From NCBI RefSeq assembly GCF_000161835.1, contig NZ_GG697169.2, positions 2,172,549 through 2,236,548 of the forward strand: DNA of 64,000 nt, written 5' to 3'. Position 1 is the first letter of the stretch; every line of letters starts with the position of its first letter. The notes beneath the pieces are model-generated. The model was not told the origin of the DNA and searched no databases. It worked only from the letters and a program-made list of their open reading frames with translations. The position numbers and the translations under genes were made by a program. The stretch comes from Thalassobium sp. R2A62 (GTDB lineage: Bacteria > Pseudomonadota > Alphaproteobacteria > Rhodobacterales > Rhodobacteraceae). Shown here in pieces: positions 51,420 through 59,365 of this stretch.

Positions 51420-52477
51420 AGCAGATGTCCGGACTTGGCCGCCTTGGTCACGAGATAGGCGCGGTTCTGCACGGTCTCGCCGACCTTGAGCGGAACACGC
51501 TCGACGACTTTGACACCTGCGTCTTCCATCCGCGCAATCTTGGCTGGGTTATTGGTCAGCAGCCGCACCTGCGTAAATCCGAGCTTTTTGAGAATGTCCG
51601 ACCCGATGTGGAAATCTCGCTCGTCATCCTCAAACCCTAGACGGTGATTGGCCTCGACCGTGTCGAACCCCTGATCCTGCAACGAATAGGCGCGCATCTT
51701 GTTGGCCAGCCCGATGCCCCGCCCCTCTTGGTTCAGATACAGCAGAACGCCCGCACCCTCGGCTCCCATCTGGGCCATCGCGGCACGCAGTTGTGGACCA
51801 CAGTCGCATTTCAAACTGCCCATCAGATCACCGGTAAAACAGGCCGAATGAAGACGTGCCAGAACAGGGCGCGACCGGTCTGGATTGCCAATTTCGATCG
51901 CATAATGCTCTTCGCCACCATCCTCTGGCCGAAACACATGCAGCCGGCCCGCTTCGGACACGCTGAGCGGAAGATGCGCAGACACAACCGCGCCCATCGG
52001 GCTGCTGGCGTGATCCAACACTTCGTCTGCTGTCAGATGAACTAGATCAATCAGCGGATGCTCGAACGATGCCACAACAACCGCAGGCAAAAGCCGCGCA
52101 GCTTTAGCCAAATGGATGGCGGCGCGGTGCGGTGTGCAATCACCGTCGCGTTCTGTTTGAAACGGGCCCTTCATTGGCATCCGTAGATCATCCGCAGGGT
52201 CGGCCACAGCACGGACCCAGCTGACCTCGGCCTCGCGCGGGACCAAAATACGTGCAATGTCTCCGTCATAGGCACGCGCACGCAAGGTATCAGCCCGCCG
52301 TCCGCTTACCGCTACAACCGCCCGCCCGGGGGCCCTGTCACGCACCAATTCAAACCGCGCTGCATCCAGCGTTTCGCAGGCCAAGACCACGACACCATCG
52401 ATCACAACGGGCACACCCATCCGTAAATCGGACCGTGCCCGTGCCAAACGTTCCACAACTGTTAGGACAAATTGCAT
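51416..52477 (-). CDS. ribA: GTP cyclohydrolase II
   Basis: 353 residues from ATG 52477; a GTG at 52531 would add 18 residues without a ribosome site. The catalytic domain (about 155-353) has the zinc cysteines in CFTGDLMGSLKCDCGPQ and NQEGRGIGLANKMRAYSLQD, GFDTVEANHRLGF. The N-terminal ~150 residues resemble a worn DHBP-synthase-like region without its active-site motifs. First step of riboflavin synthesis. Divergent from the response regulator. Confidence 0.92.
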   Translation of the reverse strand: MQFVLTVVERLARARSDLRMGVPVVIDGVVVLACETLDAARFELVRDRAPGRAVVAVSGRRADTLRARAYDGDIARILVPREAEVSWVRAVADPADDLRMPMKGPFQTERDGDCTPHRAAIHLAKAARLLPAVVVASFEHPLIDLVHLTADEVLDHASSPMGAVVSAHLPLSVSEAGRLHVFRPEDGGEEHYAIEIGNPDRSRPVLARLHSACFTGDLMGSLKCDCGPQLRAAMAQMGAEGAGVLLYLNQEGRGIGLANKMRAYSLQDQGFDTVEANHRLGFEDDERDFHIGSDILKKLGFTQVRLLTNNPAKIARMEDAGVKVVERVPLKVGETVQNRAYLVTKAAKSGHLL

Positions 52478-52568
52478 TTGATGCTGCCGCGCTTTGTAAT
52501 CATTCAACGTTCTTCTAGGCCACTTTCGCACAGAATTGAAACAATTGCCGCCCCTACGACACGACCCC

Positions 52569-52584
52569 GTGATGGATGCATCAC
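52569..52584. promoter_or_regulatory. Dyad between ribA and the response regulator
   Basis: GTGATG-GATG-CATCAC, a perfect 6-base inverted repeat with a 4-base spacer, 62 bases before the regulator ATG and 92 bases from the ribA ATG. Possible operator; the regulator itself is one candidate ligand. Confidence 0.35.
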
Positions 52585-52645
52585 AAATCTTGTCTGATGC
52601 GTGTCTTCACCACATCTCTTAAACAACACGATGAGGAGCCTCACC

Positions 52646-53332
52646 ATGGGTCAACTAAAGAAAATTCTGCTGGTCGACGACGACGATGACCTGCGCGAGG
52701 CGCTCAGCGAGCAATTGGTTATGACCGAAGACTTTGACGTCTTCGAAGCCGAGAACGGCACCAACGCAATGGACCAGGTCAAAGAGGCCCTGTACGATTT
52801 GGTGATCCTCGACGTCGGCCTGCCAGACACTGACGGTCGCGAACTGTGCCGCTTGATGCGCAAACAGGGTGTGAAATGCCCGATCCTGATGCTCACCGGT
52901 CATGACAGCGACAGTGACACGATCCTTGGCCTCGATGCAGGTGCCAATGACTATGTCAGCAAACCGTTCAAATTCCCTGTCCTCTTGGCACGGATCCGCG
53001 CCCAACTGCGCCAACACGAGCAATCCGAAGACGCCGTGTTTACCCTTGGGCCGTACACCTTCAAACCTGCCCAGAAGATGCTGATAGCCGAAGACGAAAA
53101 AAAGGTTCGCCTGACGGAAAAAGAGACGAATATTCTCAAATTCCTCTACCGCGCGACCGATGGCGTTGTTGCCCGCGACGTGCTGCTGCACGAAGTCTGG
53201 GGCTATAACGCTGGCGTCACCACGCACACGCTGGAAACCCACATTTACCGCCTGCGTCAAAAGATCGAACCCGATCCCTCGAACGCACGGCTCTTGGTCA
53301 CTGAATCAGGCGGCTACCGTCTGGTTGCATAA
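52646..53332 (+). CDS. OmpR-family response regulator, CenR-like
   Basis: 228 residues from ATG 52646 (GAGGAG seven bases upstream). Receiver domain (about 5-120): KKILLVDDDDDLREAL acidic pocket, phospho-acceptor Asp in VILDVGLPDTDG, Thr in LTGHDSD and Lys in SKPFKF. Winged-helix output domain (about 135-228) with HTLETHIYRLRQKIEPDP. No histidine kinase is adjacent. The sequence recalls CenR, an essential orphan envelope regulator in alphaproteobacteria; that name is from memory of the family. Confidence 0.9.
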   Translation: MGQLKKILLVDDDDDLREALSEQLVMTEDFDVFEAENGTNAMDQVKEALYDLVILDVGLPDTDGRELCRLMRKQGVKCPILMLTGHDSDSDTILGLDAGANDYVSKPFKFPVLLARIRAQLRQHEQSEDAVFTLGPYTFKPAQKMLIAEDEKKVRLTEKETNILKFLYRATDGVVARDVLLHEVWGYNAGVTTHTLETHIYRLRQKIEPDPSNARLLVTESGGYRLVA

Positions 53333-53429
53333 AGCTGGTCAGCACGCGGACCTTTGAACCCTCGGCGTGTTGATCTCCCGTTACCCCTGGTGTTGGGCAC
53401 GACAAACACCAAACCTCCCTGTTGGACTT

Positions 53430-53457
53430 AGCCCCGCCTCGTGCGGGGCTTTTTTTG
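53430..53457 (+). terminator. Intrinsic terminator of the response regulator gene
   Basis: Perfect 8-base stem AGCCCCGC / GCGGGGCT with a five-base loop and seven T residues. Confidence 0.94.
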
Positions 53458-53494
53458 TGCTAATCTGGTTCAGTCCACACCTAAAAGGCATGAT

Positions 53495-53944
53495 ATGAGC
53501 TGGGATATTATCCTCTTTGACCTTCCAGATCACATGATCCAATCGGAAAACGGCCTCGCCGTCTTTGACGATGATTTTGATCCCCCCAACATGCAGCCCC
53601 TCGATCAACTCCAGTCGCGCATCAGCACAGTCTTTCCCGACACCGACTGGTCAGATCCAGTCTGGGGCAGGCTCGAAACAGATGCAGCCTCGATCGAATT
53701 AAACATGGATGAAACAGCACCCCACACAATTATCACCTTGCACGTGCGCGGCCACGGGACCGAGGATGTGATGACCCTGATCAGTCGCACCGACTGGCGC
53801 GGTCTCGGTCTCTCAACAGGCGGCTGGTTGCATCTCACTGACGATCCCGACAAAGGGCGCCGCAGCTATCAGGCCCTGCTCGACACCGTCACCCTCGCCC
53901 AGCCCAAACCGGGCATCTTTGCGCGCGTCTTTGGCAAAACCTAA
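53495..53944 (+). CDS. Hypothetical protein, cytoplasmic, unknown family
   Basis: 149 residues from ATG 53495 (AAAAGG six bases upstream; the longer frame begins inside the preceding terminator). No signal or membrane segment. It begins MSWDIILFDLPDHM, is acidic, and includes TLHVRGHGTEDVMTLISRTDWRGL. I do not recognise a domain. It is followed 18 bases later by the pentapeptide gene and is probably cotranscribed with it. Confidence 0.75.
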   Translation: MSWDIILFDLPDHMIQSENGLAVFDDDFDPPNMQPLDQLQSRISTVFPDTDWSDPVWGRLETDAASIELNMDETAPHTIITLHVRGHGTEDVMTLISRTDWRGLGLSTGGWLHLTDDPDKGRRSYQALLDTVTLAQPKPGIFARVFGKT

Positions 53945-53962
53945 CCCAACAGGAGCCTCCCG

Positions 53963-54325
53963 ATGTCCATCCCCTTTACTAGTCCCGATCTCACCGGCAC
54001 GCATTATGCCCGCGCGACAATGGTGAATGCGCATTTTGATGGCGTGAACCTTTCAGGCGCGCGGTTCTTTGCGGTGCTGACGGATGCCACCTTTACCGTC
54101 ACCAACCTCGCCAATGCGACCTTTGACAACGTTAACCTTGGCGGCAGCAGTCTGAACAACGTGAACCTCTCGAACAGCAAATTCACCTACGCCAATCTGT
54201 CCAACCTAAACATCAGCGGTGTCACCCTCGAAAACGCCTCGATCAGCGACGCCAACCTCAAAGGGATGCGGATCAACGGCATTCTCGTGACCGACCTACT
54301 CGCCGCCTACGAGACCGCCAAATAA
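53963..54325 (+). CDS. Pentapeptide-repeat protein
   Basis: 120 residues, with about 16 A(N/D)LxN-type pentapeptides from about residue 10 to 105 (for example DGVNLSGARF, NNVNLSNSKFTYANLSNLNI), which should form a quadrilateral beta helix. Some family members mimic DNA and bind gyrase; nothing here shows that. AGGAG upstream of ATG. Confidence 0.88.
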   Translation: MSIPFTSPDLTGTHYARATMVNAHFDGVNLSGARFFAVLTDATFTVTNLANATFDNVNLGGSSLNNVNLSNSKFTYANLSNLNISGVTLENASISDANLKGMRINGILVTDLLAAYETAK

Positions 54326-54519
54326 CCCCCCAAGACCAACAGCCGCTTTGCTCTGAAACAGCTCGTGGCATTTGCCTCTCCCGTCATCATGCGCAGGTTT
54401 CGCGCGCGCACTATGCTCTGTTTGGGCAAAGCGCCTTTGGAACAAGTAACACACGGGACCTGACCCAAAAACGCCAGCGCCTCTCTCATGCCTTGGTCGG
54501 AACCAGATCATGCCCCAGC

Positions 54520-54849
54520 CTACTTGAGTTCAACCTCGACAAAGCTCATGGGCTCGTCGCCGCCGTTGATAACATTATGGGCCACCCCAGCTTTGCGCAC
54601 ATAGGCGTCTCCTGCCGCGACCACCACGTGACGGGTGTTTCCGCCCGGTTCTTCTAGGGTCATCTCGCATTGGGTCACCGCGGTGATGACATAGTCCATC
54701 CCGTGGGTGTGCCAGCCTGTCTCGGCGCCCGGTGCGAAATCAAACCGTGTCACCCGAACCCGCGCATCATCAATCATCTGCGTCGCCACTGCCGCTGTTC
54801 TGTCCACCAATGCGCCCTCTATGCCTGTTTTCAGTTCATATCCCCGCAC
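54520..54849 (-). CDS. Small cupin-domain protein
   Basis: 109 residues from GTG 54849; no ATG is suitably placed. Single cupin barrel: FAPGAETGWHTHGMDYVITA holds the first metal-binding histidines and GDAYVRKAGVAHNVINGG the second motif. Function unknown. The 194 bases between it and the pentapeptide gene hold nothing I can identify. Confidence 0.8.
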   Translation of the reverse strand: MRGYELKTGIEGALVDRTAAVATQMIDDARVRVTRFDFAPGAETGWHTHGMDYVITAVTQCEMTLEEPGGNTRHVVVAAGDAYVRKAGVAHNVINGGDEPMSFVEVELK

Positions 54850-54943
54850 AGCAGCCGCGAAATTTCCATCTCAGGACATCCCTACCTTGACCCCCGCACG
54901 TGGCTCCCCCATGTCCCCATGAACGCCAAACACAGGACACACT

Positions 54944-55720
54944 ATGACCCAACGTCTGATTCAGTGGCTAGAGAGCCCCTTTGTCACCCGCTTTATCCTC
55001 GGGGTCATTTTGTTCAATGCCGTGCTCTTGGGACTTGAGACCTCCAAACCATTGATGGCCGCATACGGCCCTATCTTGACCGCGCTCGACACGGCCTGCC
55101 TTGTGATTTTTACGATCGAGATCGCACTGCGGCTCTTTGCCTACCGGCTCAACTTTTTCAAAAACGGCTGGAACATCTTTGACTTTGTCATTGTCGGCAT
55201 CGCCCTTATGCCCAACGGCGGCGCCCTGTCGGTGCTTCGTGCCCTGCGTATCCTGCGTCTGTTCCGCGTCGTCTCGGTCTCGCCGTCCCTGCGCAAAGTT
55301 GTCGAGGGCCTGATCGCCGCCCTACCCGGTATGGCGTCGGTGGTCCTGTTGATGTCGCTGATCTTTTACGTGGGCTCGGTCATCGCGACGAAACTCTTTG
55401 GCACCAGCCACCCCGAATTTTTCGGCTCGCTGGGGGCATCGGCCTATTCGCTGTTCCAGATCATGACCCTAGAAAGCTGGTCGATGGGCATCGTCCGCCC
55501 CGTGATGGAAATCCACCCTCAGGCTTGGATGTTCTTTGTCCCGTTCATTTTGGTCACCACATTCTCAGTGGTGAACCTGCTCGTCGGTATTATCGTCAAC
55601 TCGATGCAAGAGGCCGCAGGCGTCGAAGAACACGATCAAACAGAAACCTATCGCGATGACGTCGCCAAGCGGCTGGAACGAATTGAAACTCTGCTTGGTG
55701 ATATGAAAGCACGCAAGTAG
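54944..55720 (+). CDS. Bacterial voltage-gated sodium channel (NavBac family)
   Basis: 258 residues, six helices plus a C-terminal coiled coil, forming a homotetramer. S4 carries four gating arginines at three-residue steps (R99, R102, R105, R108 in LSVLRALRILRLFRVV). The selectivity filter is TLESWSM (175-181), the Nav-type filter with the Glu ring for sodium, identical over this heptad to NavAb as I recall. S6 ends at about 220, then HDQTETYRDDVAKRLERIE forms the coiled coil. No motility or pH genes lie nearby to show its use. Confidence 0.95.
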   Translation: MTQRLIQWLESPFVTRFILGVILFNAVLLGLETSKPLMAAYGPILTALDTACLVIFTIEIALRLFAYRLNFFKNGWNIFDFVIVGIALMPNGGALSVLRALRILRLFRVVSVSPSLRKVVEGLIAALPGMASVVLLMSLIFYVGSVIATKLFGTSHPEFFGSLGASAYSLFQIMTLESWSMGIVRPVMEIHPQAWMFFVPFILVTTFSVVNLLVGIIVNSMQEAAGVEEHDQTETYRDDVAKRLERIETLLGDMKARK

Positions 55721-55732
55721 CATTACACCTGC

Positions 55733-56473
55733 CTAGGTCGGTTTCAGGCGCCGTTGGTCCAAGAATTCAAAACCTGCCTCTAACGCAGCCGCAAAGTGCT
55801 CGGCGTTCTTGCCCTTAAAGGCGTCACCATGACGTCCCGCCGAATGAATAAGCTCAACACCGTTTGTCACCGTGTCCCAGCCCATTTTGGGCTCAAATCG
55901 ACGATCTTGTTTTGCCAGCCTAGTGTCCGGTCGAACCAGAACAATCCCGGCCTCCAAATGATGAGGTTGATATAGATAGGCCGCCGCCTTGATTCTCAGG
56001 TCGGCAACCATGTCATGATCGCCCTTTAGGGCATATTTTGCACGGCGCACCGCGTACTCGGCTCTCTTGCAAAGACGCGTCCAACGCGACGGTCGGTCGG
56101 CTCCAAACATCTGACATTCCGCGTCAAAGAGGATCAGATCAACGCGGCACCCCGTCCCGATCAACCTCCGCGCAGTTTCGAATGCGATCAACCCGCCAGC
56201 CGAATACCCCATCAGCCGCAGGACACCATCACTGTCTGGTTGCAAATGTCGTTCGGTATATGCGGCAAACCCTTCGATCGTCCTCGGGTCAGCTTCGCCA
56301 TCGATCCACCGCGGCAGAAAAAGACCTTTGACCGAATAGGCATCATCCATGAATTTCGCCATTCTGCGGTACGGCAGAACATGACCGCCAAAGCCCGGGA
56401 TCACATAGACCGTCTTGGTGGATGTAGTCGTTGATCTAAGGTTCAGGATCGGGTCGCGTCGTTTGCCTACCAT
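55733..56473 (-). CDS. Type I/II thioesterase-like alpha/beta hydrolase
   Basis: 246 residues. The N-terminal VYVIPGFGGHVLPYRRMAK carries the oxyanion region of NRPS/PKS thioesterases; the nucleophile is Ser91 in MGYSAGGLIAF, an Asp lies in ILFDAE and the His is His215 in GRHGDAF. It should release or edit an acyl group bound to a carrier protein. It lies 57 bases after the ACP gene on the same strand as the last gene of the P450-ACP-TE operon. Confidence 0.82.
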   Translation of the reverse strand: MVGKRRDPILNLRSTTTSTKTVYVIPGFGGHVLPYRRMAKFMDDAYSVKGLFLPRWIDGEADPRTIEGFAAYTERHLQPDSDGVLRLMGYSAGGLIAFETARRLIGTGCRVDLILFDAECQMFGADRPSRWTRLCKRAEYAVRRAKYALKGDHDMVADLRIKAAAYLYQPHHLEAGIVLVRPDTRLAKQDRRFEPKMGWDTVTNGVELIHSAGRHGDAFKGKNAEHFAAALEAGFEFLDQRRLKPT

Positions 56474-56530
56474 CTACGACCCCCACGAGACTATCGAGAA
56501 CCCCGACATTTCAAACAGTCCAACTCGTGG

Positions 56531-56779
56531 TCATGCCGCCTCCGCCTGACAAAGGGCGACAAATTCCGACATCATTTTGCATTCTTCAAAGTTCTCAATG
56601 TCGATTTCTAGCTCGTGCTCTTCTTCCAGCTCCATTGCGATTTCGACCATCTTCAAACTGGTCAAACTCAGCTGTTCGAGCTCTATGTCCTGCCCATTGG
56701 CAAAGTCGTCCAACAGCTTCTGCCCAGCCTGATCCGGCAGGTGGTTCTTAAATATGCTAACGATTGAGTGCTGATCCAC
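56531..56779 (-). CDS. Acyl/peptidyl carrier protein
   Basis: 82 residues from GTG 56779, preceded by AGGAG at six bases. The phosphopantetheine serine is Ser41 in LSLTSLKMVEIAMELEEE, with the following acidic helix II typical of carrier proteins; the common DSL is TSL here. It overlaps the P450-like gene by 23 bases, implying coupled translation. It is not the fatty-acid AcpP, which normally sits with fabD/fabG/fabF. No adenylation or ketosynthase gene is near, so it must be loaded by an enzyme encoded elsewhere. Confidence 0.87.
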   Translation of the reverse strand: MDQHSIVSIFKNHLPDQAGQKLLDDFANGQDIELEQLSLTSLKMVEIAMELEEEHELEIDIENFEECKMMSEFVALCQAEAA

Positions 56780-57707
56780 GCGGTTCTCCTATCTCAGTTT
56801 GAAATTTGGTGGCCAAATGTAAAACGTGGCGATCCGTTAATAAAATCTCCGAACTCAAAGCACTTCGGTCACAGCGCGCGATAAATTCCGCGACGCAATC
56901 AAAGACCATCAAAGAATGATTTTTTCCAAGACAAGTATGACGCCCAGCACCAAAGAATTTCAATCTCTGATCTTCAGTTTGACCTTCGAATTGATCAATG
57001 CGGCACTCTAAAAATTGCGGCTTGTTTTCGGCGCCTAGGTCTTCCCGCCAAACATACGGAACAGATGTGTCCGTCGGGACCAGAGGAAATGGTTTGGAAT
57101 TAAGAGGCTCGCCGCGCGTCGCGTCAAAGTGGCTGGCCAGACATTTCGCAAGCGTTCCGATCAGCGGATCACGCCCCATCACGTTGATCGCAAGCGCAAC
57201 CCTTTGCGAGCCGTCTGTGTCAAATTCCGTAATCCCCTTGATCGTTTCTTCAAGGATTTTGCGCCGTTGGATACTGGCGCCTGAATCAAAAATATCCGCC
57301 AGACAACTGGCCAAATGGTTCCGCAGATCGATCCCCGACAAAATCGCCATGGCCTCATTTACAAACGGCTCAACGAGCGACCCCAATAAATCATGGGTGC
57401 CGGCCTCATTCAGGATTGAAAAATGTGTCTCTACGAGTTCGGGCAACGCGCGCTTTAGGTGCACTCGGCCTCCCGCAAGTACCTTTGCCATCTCAGCACG
57501 AAGCGCGCGGTGCGTATCCCCACGCTGCCCCAACGGAAGCGCCTTGGCCAACTCAATCGTCGCACTGTTGTCAAACCCAACTGCATCGCGAAGATTTTCG
57601 TGACCCTTGTGGAATTGAACGACATCGAAATCTATTGATCTCAAGAATTCGAATTCTAGGAAATCACGCCTGTGTCTTATCGAGTACTTGCAAGTAGCAG
57701 TGGCCAC
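56757..57707 (-). CDS. Shortened cytochrome P450-like protein
   Basis: 316 residues from GTG 57707; full P450s have about 400. The heme-ligand loop is intact: FFGAGRHTCLG (251-261) with Cys259. A C-helix-like DTHRALR (64-70) is present. The I helix (about 169-190) reads INVMGRD instead of the oxygen-activating AGxxT, and I find no ExxR motif in the K-helix region (about 195-225). The enzyme may be a diverged oxygenase acting on the acyl group of the adjacent ACP, or a heme protein with another chemistry. The ribosome site is weak. Confidence 0.75.
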   Translation of the reverse strand: MATATCKYSIRHRRDFLEFEFLRSIDFDVVQFHKGHENLRDAVGFDNSATIELAKALPLGQRGDTHRALRAEMAKVLAGGRVHLKRALPELVETHFSILNEAGTHDLLGSLVEPFVNEAMAILSGIDLRNHLASCLADIFDSGASIQRRKILEETIKGITEFDTDGSQRVALAINVMGRDPLIGTLAKCLASHFDATRGEPLNSKPFPLVPTDTSVPYVWREDLGAENKPQFLECRIDQFEGQTEDQRLKFFGAGRHTCLGKNHSLMVFDCVAEFIARCDRSALSSEILLTDRHVLHLATKFQTEIGEPRGSALNR

Positions 57708-57730
57708 GTTGATTCAACCCCAAATTAGCC

Positions 57731-57773
57731 AATATAGTTAAGGCTTTTCCCGGTGTCACTGCAAGCACTTGCA
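57731..57773 (-). promoter_or_regulatory. Promoter and adjoining dyad of the P450-ACP-TE operon
   Basis: On the minus strand GTGACA (57754-57759) and TATATT (57731-57736) are 17 bases apart, each one base off the sigma-70 consensus. A perfect dyad, TGCAAG-TG-CTTGCA (57760-57773), abuts the -35 box, so its centre would be about 42 bases before the likely start site, the place of a class II activator such as LuxR-type regulators. The leader to GTG 57707 is about 17 bases. Confidence 0.65.
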
Positions 57774-57901
57774 CCCTGTGTTAGTTGCCCCAGCAGCTCG
57801 GCATATCAAACGGTTCGTTCGGACAGCGTTCGCACCGCGCCCGAATGCCCGTTCAAAATCACATGTGGTTTCATAGTCAGGTCTACCGACCCAACACGAA
57901 C

Positions 57902-58874
57902 CTATATCAGAGGTTGATTGTTCTTGGCGTGACGCGCCACCAGCTTCTTTTGCAGATCGCCAGTCGGAATATGACACGCTGGGTCTGGTGCATAGCTCAA
58001 CAGATTGAGTTCAGGCAAAATCGCAAGGATCTCTTCCATTGCTTCCGCTGATATCGCCTTCAGCGCTTCTGGCCCAGTATAGAAACTCTCGGTTGGTGCG
58101 CCTTCTGCAAAAATCACCTCGTGATGATCGAACAAGAGATGGAAATACTCGACCTCGCCGTGATCAGGATCAACAAAAATTCTTGGCAAAGACGTCAGTC
58201 TTGATCGCCGAAACCAGAACTTGCTCCAGTCCAAACATGCGTTCGCAAATAGCCGAAGACACCAAAATGCGGTGCTGGCGCGAAACCAAAAGATCGCGCT
58301 GCGGCATAACATGCCCCAAAGCACCCGCCATAATACGCACTGGTTGCAATTTAGGGTTTGCATCCGTTTCCCACGCTGAGATTTTCCGGCTCAGCGCCAA
58401 ACGCAGTGTTTTATATTCACCATCCGCACACAGGATTTTGTCGCCCGCGCGCAAATCCTCAACAGGAACCAAGCCCGAATCTGTCTCGATCAGCGCACCG
58501 CGCACAAAACAGGTGATCGTGCTGTACGGCGTCGGCGTTGTTGTATGGCTTTGGTAGCTGCCGAAAGTCACACCTTCGGTAAACTCAGACCCCGGCCCGG
58601 GGATAAAGTACCAGCTGCCTCCGACATTAAAAAAATAGAATGTTTCAACATGCGTATCGCCGTTCACATCGGTGAACGAGACGTCAATGTCATAGGGCGG
58701 GCCTGAGGTCACAGTAAAAGCGCCACCATCAATGCTGACGGTTTCATTTGCATCCGTGGCACCATCAAGGTTTGCGTCGTCATCATCGATGACCACAGTA
58801 GAAGAGCTATTGTGCTGGCTGTTATAGCCGCCATTGGCTGACCAGTTGAACGCAGCTACCGTGTACTGTGGCAT
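57902..58874 (-). pseudogene. Hint-domain protein gene with one frameshift
   Basis: From ATG 58874 the frame gives an Asp/Ser-rich N-terminal region and a Hint_2 domain beginning CFVRGALIETDSGLVPVEDL and DLLVSRQHRILVSS, but stops at 58170 after SAIKTDVFAKNFC. One frame over, the reading resumes as LTSLPRIFVDPDHGEVEYFH and runs to the expected family ending KKLVARHAKNNQPLI at 57902. One extra base near 58190-58203 explains this. Both halves are well kept, so the break is recent or a sequencing error. Such proteins are common in roseobacters; function unknown. Confidence 0.8.
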
Positions 58875-59365
58875 GACAAAAAAACCTCTAGATTGGCACC
58901 AAAAATACAGCTGCCGTGGAGATACCTTACATCTTATGAAGTTTGTTTTAGAGGGGAATTGTGGCGCAATGACAGCGCGATGGGGGCAATGTGATGGGGG
59001 CAATGTCTTGTCAGAACGGAATGATTTCAACGTCCTGCGCCCTTATTTTACGGGTCCAAAGCAACTTTCTCGATATGATAGATGATTGTTGAACAAGTCG
59101 CGAATCAGAGAAAAAGAACCTGGTTTGCGGCTTGCAGCGCCTCTTGGGGCGTTGGGGCAATACAACTTTAACGTCGGTTAACCTGTCCAGACGCCTTAAC
59201 ATATGCTGACCCCACAGCGCGCATTGCCCCAAATGCAGCTCTCTGCATCTGTGCAAACCAAAATATGCAAATTACGTACTTTCGACATCAAATTACGCAA
59301 AATACGGCAACGGGCGGTCAGACTAACGAAACCTAACCCGCCCGTGACGACCCGCTAAACCTGTT
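58875..59365. other. 491-base non-coding region rich in short repeated motifs
   Basis: No credible gene. It holds GGGGCAAT four times (58983, 58997, 59154, and inverted at 59223-59230), a tandem 14-base duplication (58979-59006), CAAATTACG twice with 20-base spacing (59269 and 59289), TTAAC three times (59168, 59178, 59196) and a hairpin ACGGGCGG / CCGCCCGT (59310-59345) just after yggS. The minus-strand Hint gene promoter must be here. Confidence 0.6.
58979..59006. repeat. Tandem duplication of a 14-base unit
   Basis: GATGGGGGCAATGT occurs twice, directly adjacent (58979-58992 and 58993-59006), about 110 bases upstream of the Hint gene start. Confidence 0.85.

Noticed and set aside
59011..59256. 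81-codon minus-strand frame in the intergenic region upstream of the Hint gene
   Set aside because: No ribosome site, no recognisable motif and unusual Arg/Gln/Leu composition.
59310..59345. Terminator of yggS
   Set aside because: The 8-base stem has a 20-base loop and no T run on the minus strand, so I list it only as a hairpin within the non-coding region.
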